Shown in pieces: positions 22,202 through 23,163 of a stretch of DNA of 23,163 nucleotides (the first letter of the stretch is position 1; every line of letters begins with the position of its first letter). Below the pieces are notes generated by a model. It had not been told where the DNA came from. It searched no databases and saw only the letters and a list, made by a program, of their open reading frames with translations. The DNA is taken from positions 1 through 23,163 of the forward strand of contig JBEKZI010000029.1 of assembly GCA_049510055.1 (NCBI GenBank). Reading direction: 5' to 3'. This stretch comes from JALHTV01 sp049510055 (lineage in GTDB: Bacteria > Planctomycetota > Phycisphaerae > SM23-33). The position numbers and the translations under genes are program-made.

Positions 22202-23163
22202 ATGGTCCCTCGGACTGGAAGGATGACATTCGTAGCCGCCCTGGTAGCGCTGGCTTGGCCGCTGGCCGGCCTTGGCGCCACGCGGAGCGCGCCCCATGCC
22301 GCCACGGCGCCCGCGGCGGCGCCTTCCGCCGAACAGGCCGATCCCGCCCTGGCCGCCGCCACCGCGATGGTGGAGAAATCCGACCGCTACCTGGACATCA
22401 GCCGAGTGAAACCCGGCATGAAAGGTTACGGCCTGACGGTGTTGTCGGGCACGCAGCCGGTGCGGTTCGAGGCGGAGATCATTTCGGTGATGCCCCGCTG
22501 GGGGCCCCACCAGGACGTGATCCTGGCCCGGCTGGGCGGGCCAGACATGGAACGCCTGGGCGTGGCGGCGGGCATGAGCGGTTCGCCGGTATACGTCCGC
22601 GACGATCGCGACGGCAAGGACAAGCTTATCGGGGCGGTCGCCTTTACGTATCCCGCCCTCAAGGAGCCGATCTGCGGCATTCAGCCGATCACCCAGATGC
22701 TCGCCATACCGCAAGGGTCGACCCCCGGCGCGACGGCCGAGGATTCCGGCGACAAAAGCAGCCGGGAGCTTCTGGCTGCGGCGATGGACCCGCGTCAGAC
22801 GGACCTGGTTTCCGTCCTGGGGCGCGTCCAGGGCCAGCGATGGCAGCGGTTCAGTCCCGTCGGAAGCGATTTATCGCCTCTGGCCACGCCGCTGATGATC
22901 CGCGGCCTGGGTGACAGTGCGTTTCAGCGGCTGCGGCAGCCGCTCCTGGAGGCGGGGTTGATGCCGGTGAAGGCCGGCGGGGCTTCCGGCCGGGCGGCGG
23001 ACGGCCATGCCGCCTTCGTCCCCGGCTCGGCGATCTCGGTGGCGCTGATGACGGGCGACCTGGACGTCTCCGCGGTGGGCACGGTCACCGACGTGACCGG
23101 CGACCACCTGCTGGCGATGGGCCACTCCCTCTTCGCCGAGGGCGACGTGGAGATTCCCGTCGG
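22202..23163 (+). CDS. SpoIVB-type (S55) serine peptidase-domain protein, 5' part (runs off window)
   Basis: 320 codons are open from ATG 22202 to the window end; AGGAGG lies 5 nt upstream. Residues 1-27 are a signal peptide, perhaps starting at M8, followed by an Ala/Pro-rich linker. From residue 69 the S55 signature is clear: VKPGMKGYGLTVLSGT, RFEAEIISV, QDVILARLGG and the catalytic motif G124-MSGSP-129 with LIGAVAF following. A second block, VGTVTDVTGDHLLAMGH with H308, matches the part that carries the catalytic His in SpoIVB. Probably an exported protein with a protease-like fold, either active or used as a structural domain. No sporulation genes are near. The stop codon is outside the window. 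Confidence 0.85.
   Translation, partial: MVPRTGRMTFVAALVALAWPLAGLGATRSAPHAATAPAAAPSAEQADPALAAATAMVEKSDRYLDISRVKPGMKGYGLTVLSGTQPVRFEAEIISVMPRWGPHQDVILARLGGPDMERLGVAAGMSGSPVYVRDDRDGKDKLIGAVAFTYPALKEPICGIQPITQMLAIPQGSTPGATAEDSGDKSSRELLAAAMDPRQTDLVSVLGRVQGQRWQRFSPVGSDLSPLATPLMIRGLGDSAFQRLRQPLLEAGLMPVKAGGASGRAADGHAAFVPGSAISVALMTGDLDVSAVGTVTDVTGDHLLAMGHSLFAEGDVEIPV

Noticed and set aside
22096..22914. Plus-strand open frame overlapping the S55 gene in another frame
   Set aside because: Arg, Gly and Pro-rich shadow; the frame starting at 22202 has signal peptide, ribosome-binding site and S55 motifs.

Overview
The window looks like a chromosomal segment of a GC-rich planctomycete, probably a Phycisphaerae-like member of the PVC group. 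That placement is inferred from three PEP-CTERM surface proteins ending in RRR(R)A, a fused aroD-aroE gene, a short Rho and a small HU-type protein; no rRNA or tRNA gene is present to confirm it. Most of the content is core metabolism, with no phage, transposase or CRISPR array.

Layout. Positions 1-183 hold the N-terminus of an unknown membrane protein (minus strand). leuC (455-1804, plus) stands without leuD. Three PEP-CTERM genes follow on the minus strand (1877-2494, 2773-3393, 3866-4318), each with its own sigma70-like promoter, a long 5' leader and a hairpin terminator. nadE (4556-6196, minus) is next. The two PEP-CTERM genes nearest nadE belong to a tandem duplication that also copied the last ~15 codons of nadE, leaving a nadE 3' scar at 3628-3689. 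Then come a cupin (6380-6688, plus), a TIM-barrel sugar isomerase/epimerase-like gene (6891-7700, plus), and a minus-strand group running metallophosphoesterase, glycerate 2-kinase, lysA (11329 down to 7807). An APH-fold kinase (plus) and a PEBP lipoprotein (minus) converge near 12540. An HU-family gene (13494-13769, plus) converges on rho (minus) across a bidirectional terminator. A long minus-strand series follows: aroDE, argG, prepilin peptidase, a small membrane protein, an OmpA-like lipoprotein, hisH, hisA and rho. The window closes with a partial plus-strand S55 (SpoIVB-type) peptidase gene at 22202, which is open at the window end.

How the genes relate. Amino-acid biosynthesis is scattered rather than clustered: leucine (leuC), lysine (lysA), histidine (hisH and hisA), arginine (argG) and the shikimate pathway (aroDE). 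The usual partners leuD and hisF are absent here. Envelope functions are the PEP-CTERM proteins, the OmpA-like and PEBP lipoproteins and the prepilin peptidase. No exosortase or pilin gene is in view.

The most unusual structure is non-coding. Several intergenic gaps are built from runs of four or five tandem 7- or 8-nt units (6846-6873, 7705-7735, 7745-7772, 7775-7806, 9188-9203 with 9210-9237, 19026-19065), alongside three copies of a 20-nt palindrome (9133, 11378, 17810). Other points are the nadE scar with its duplicated PEP-CTERM cassette, an apparent permutation of the catalytic lobes in the S55 protein, and a large insertion in the prepilin peptidase. All family calls come from reading motifs in the translated sequence; no database search was run.
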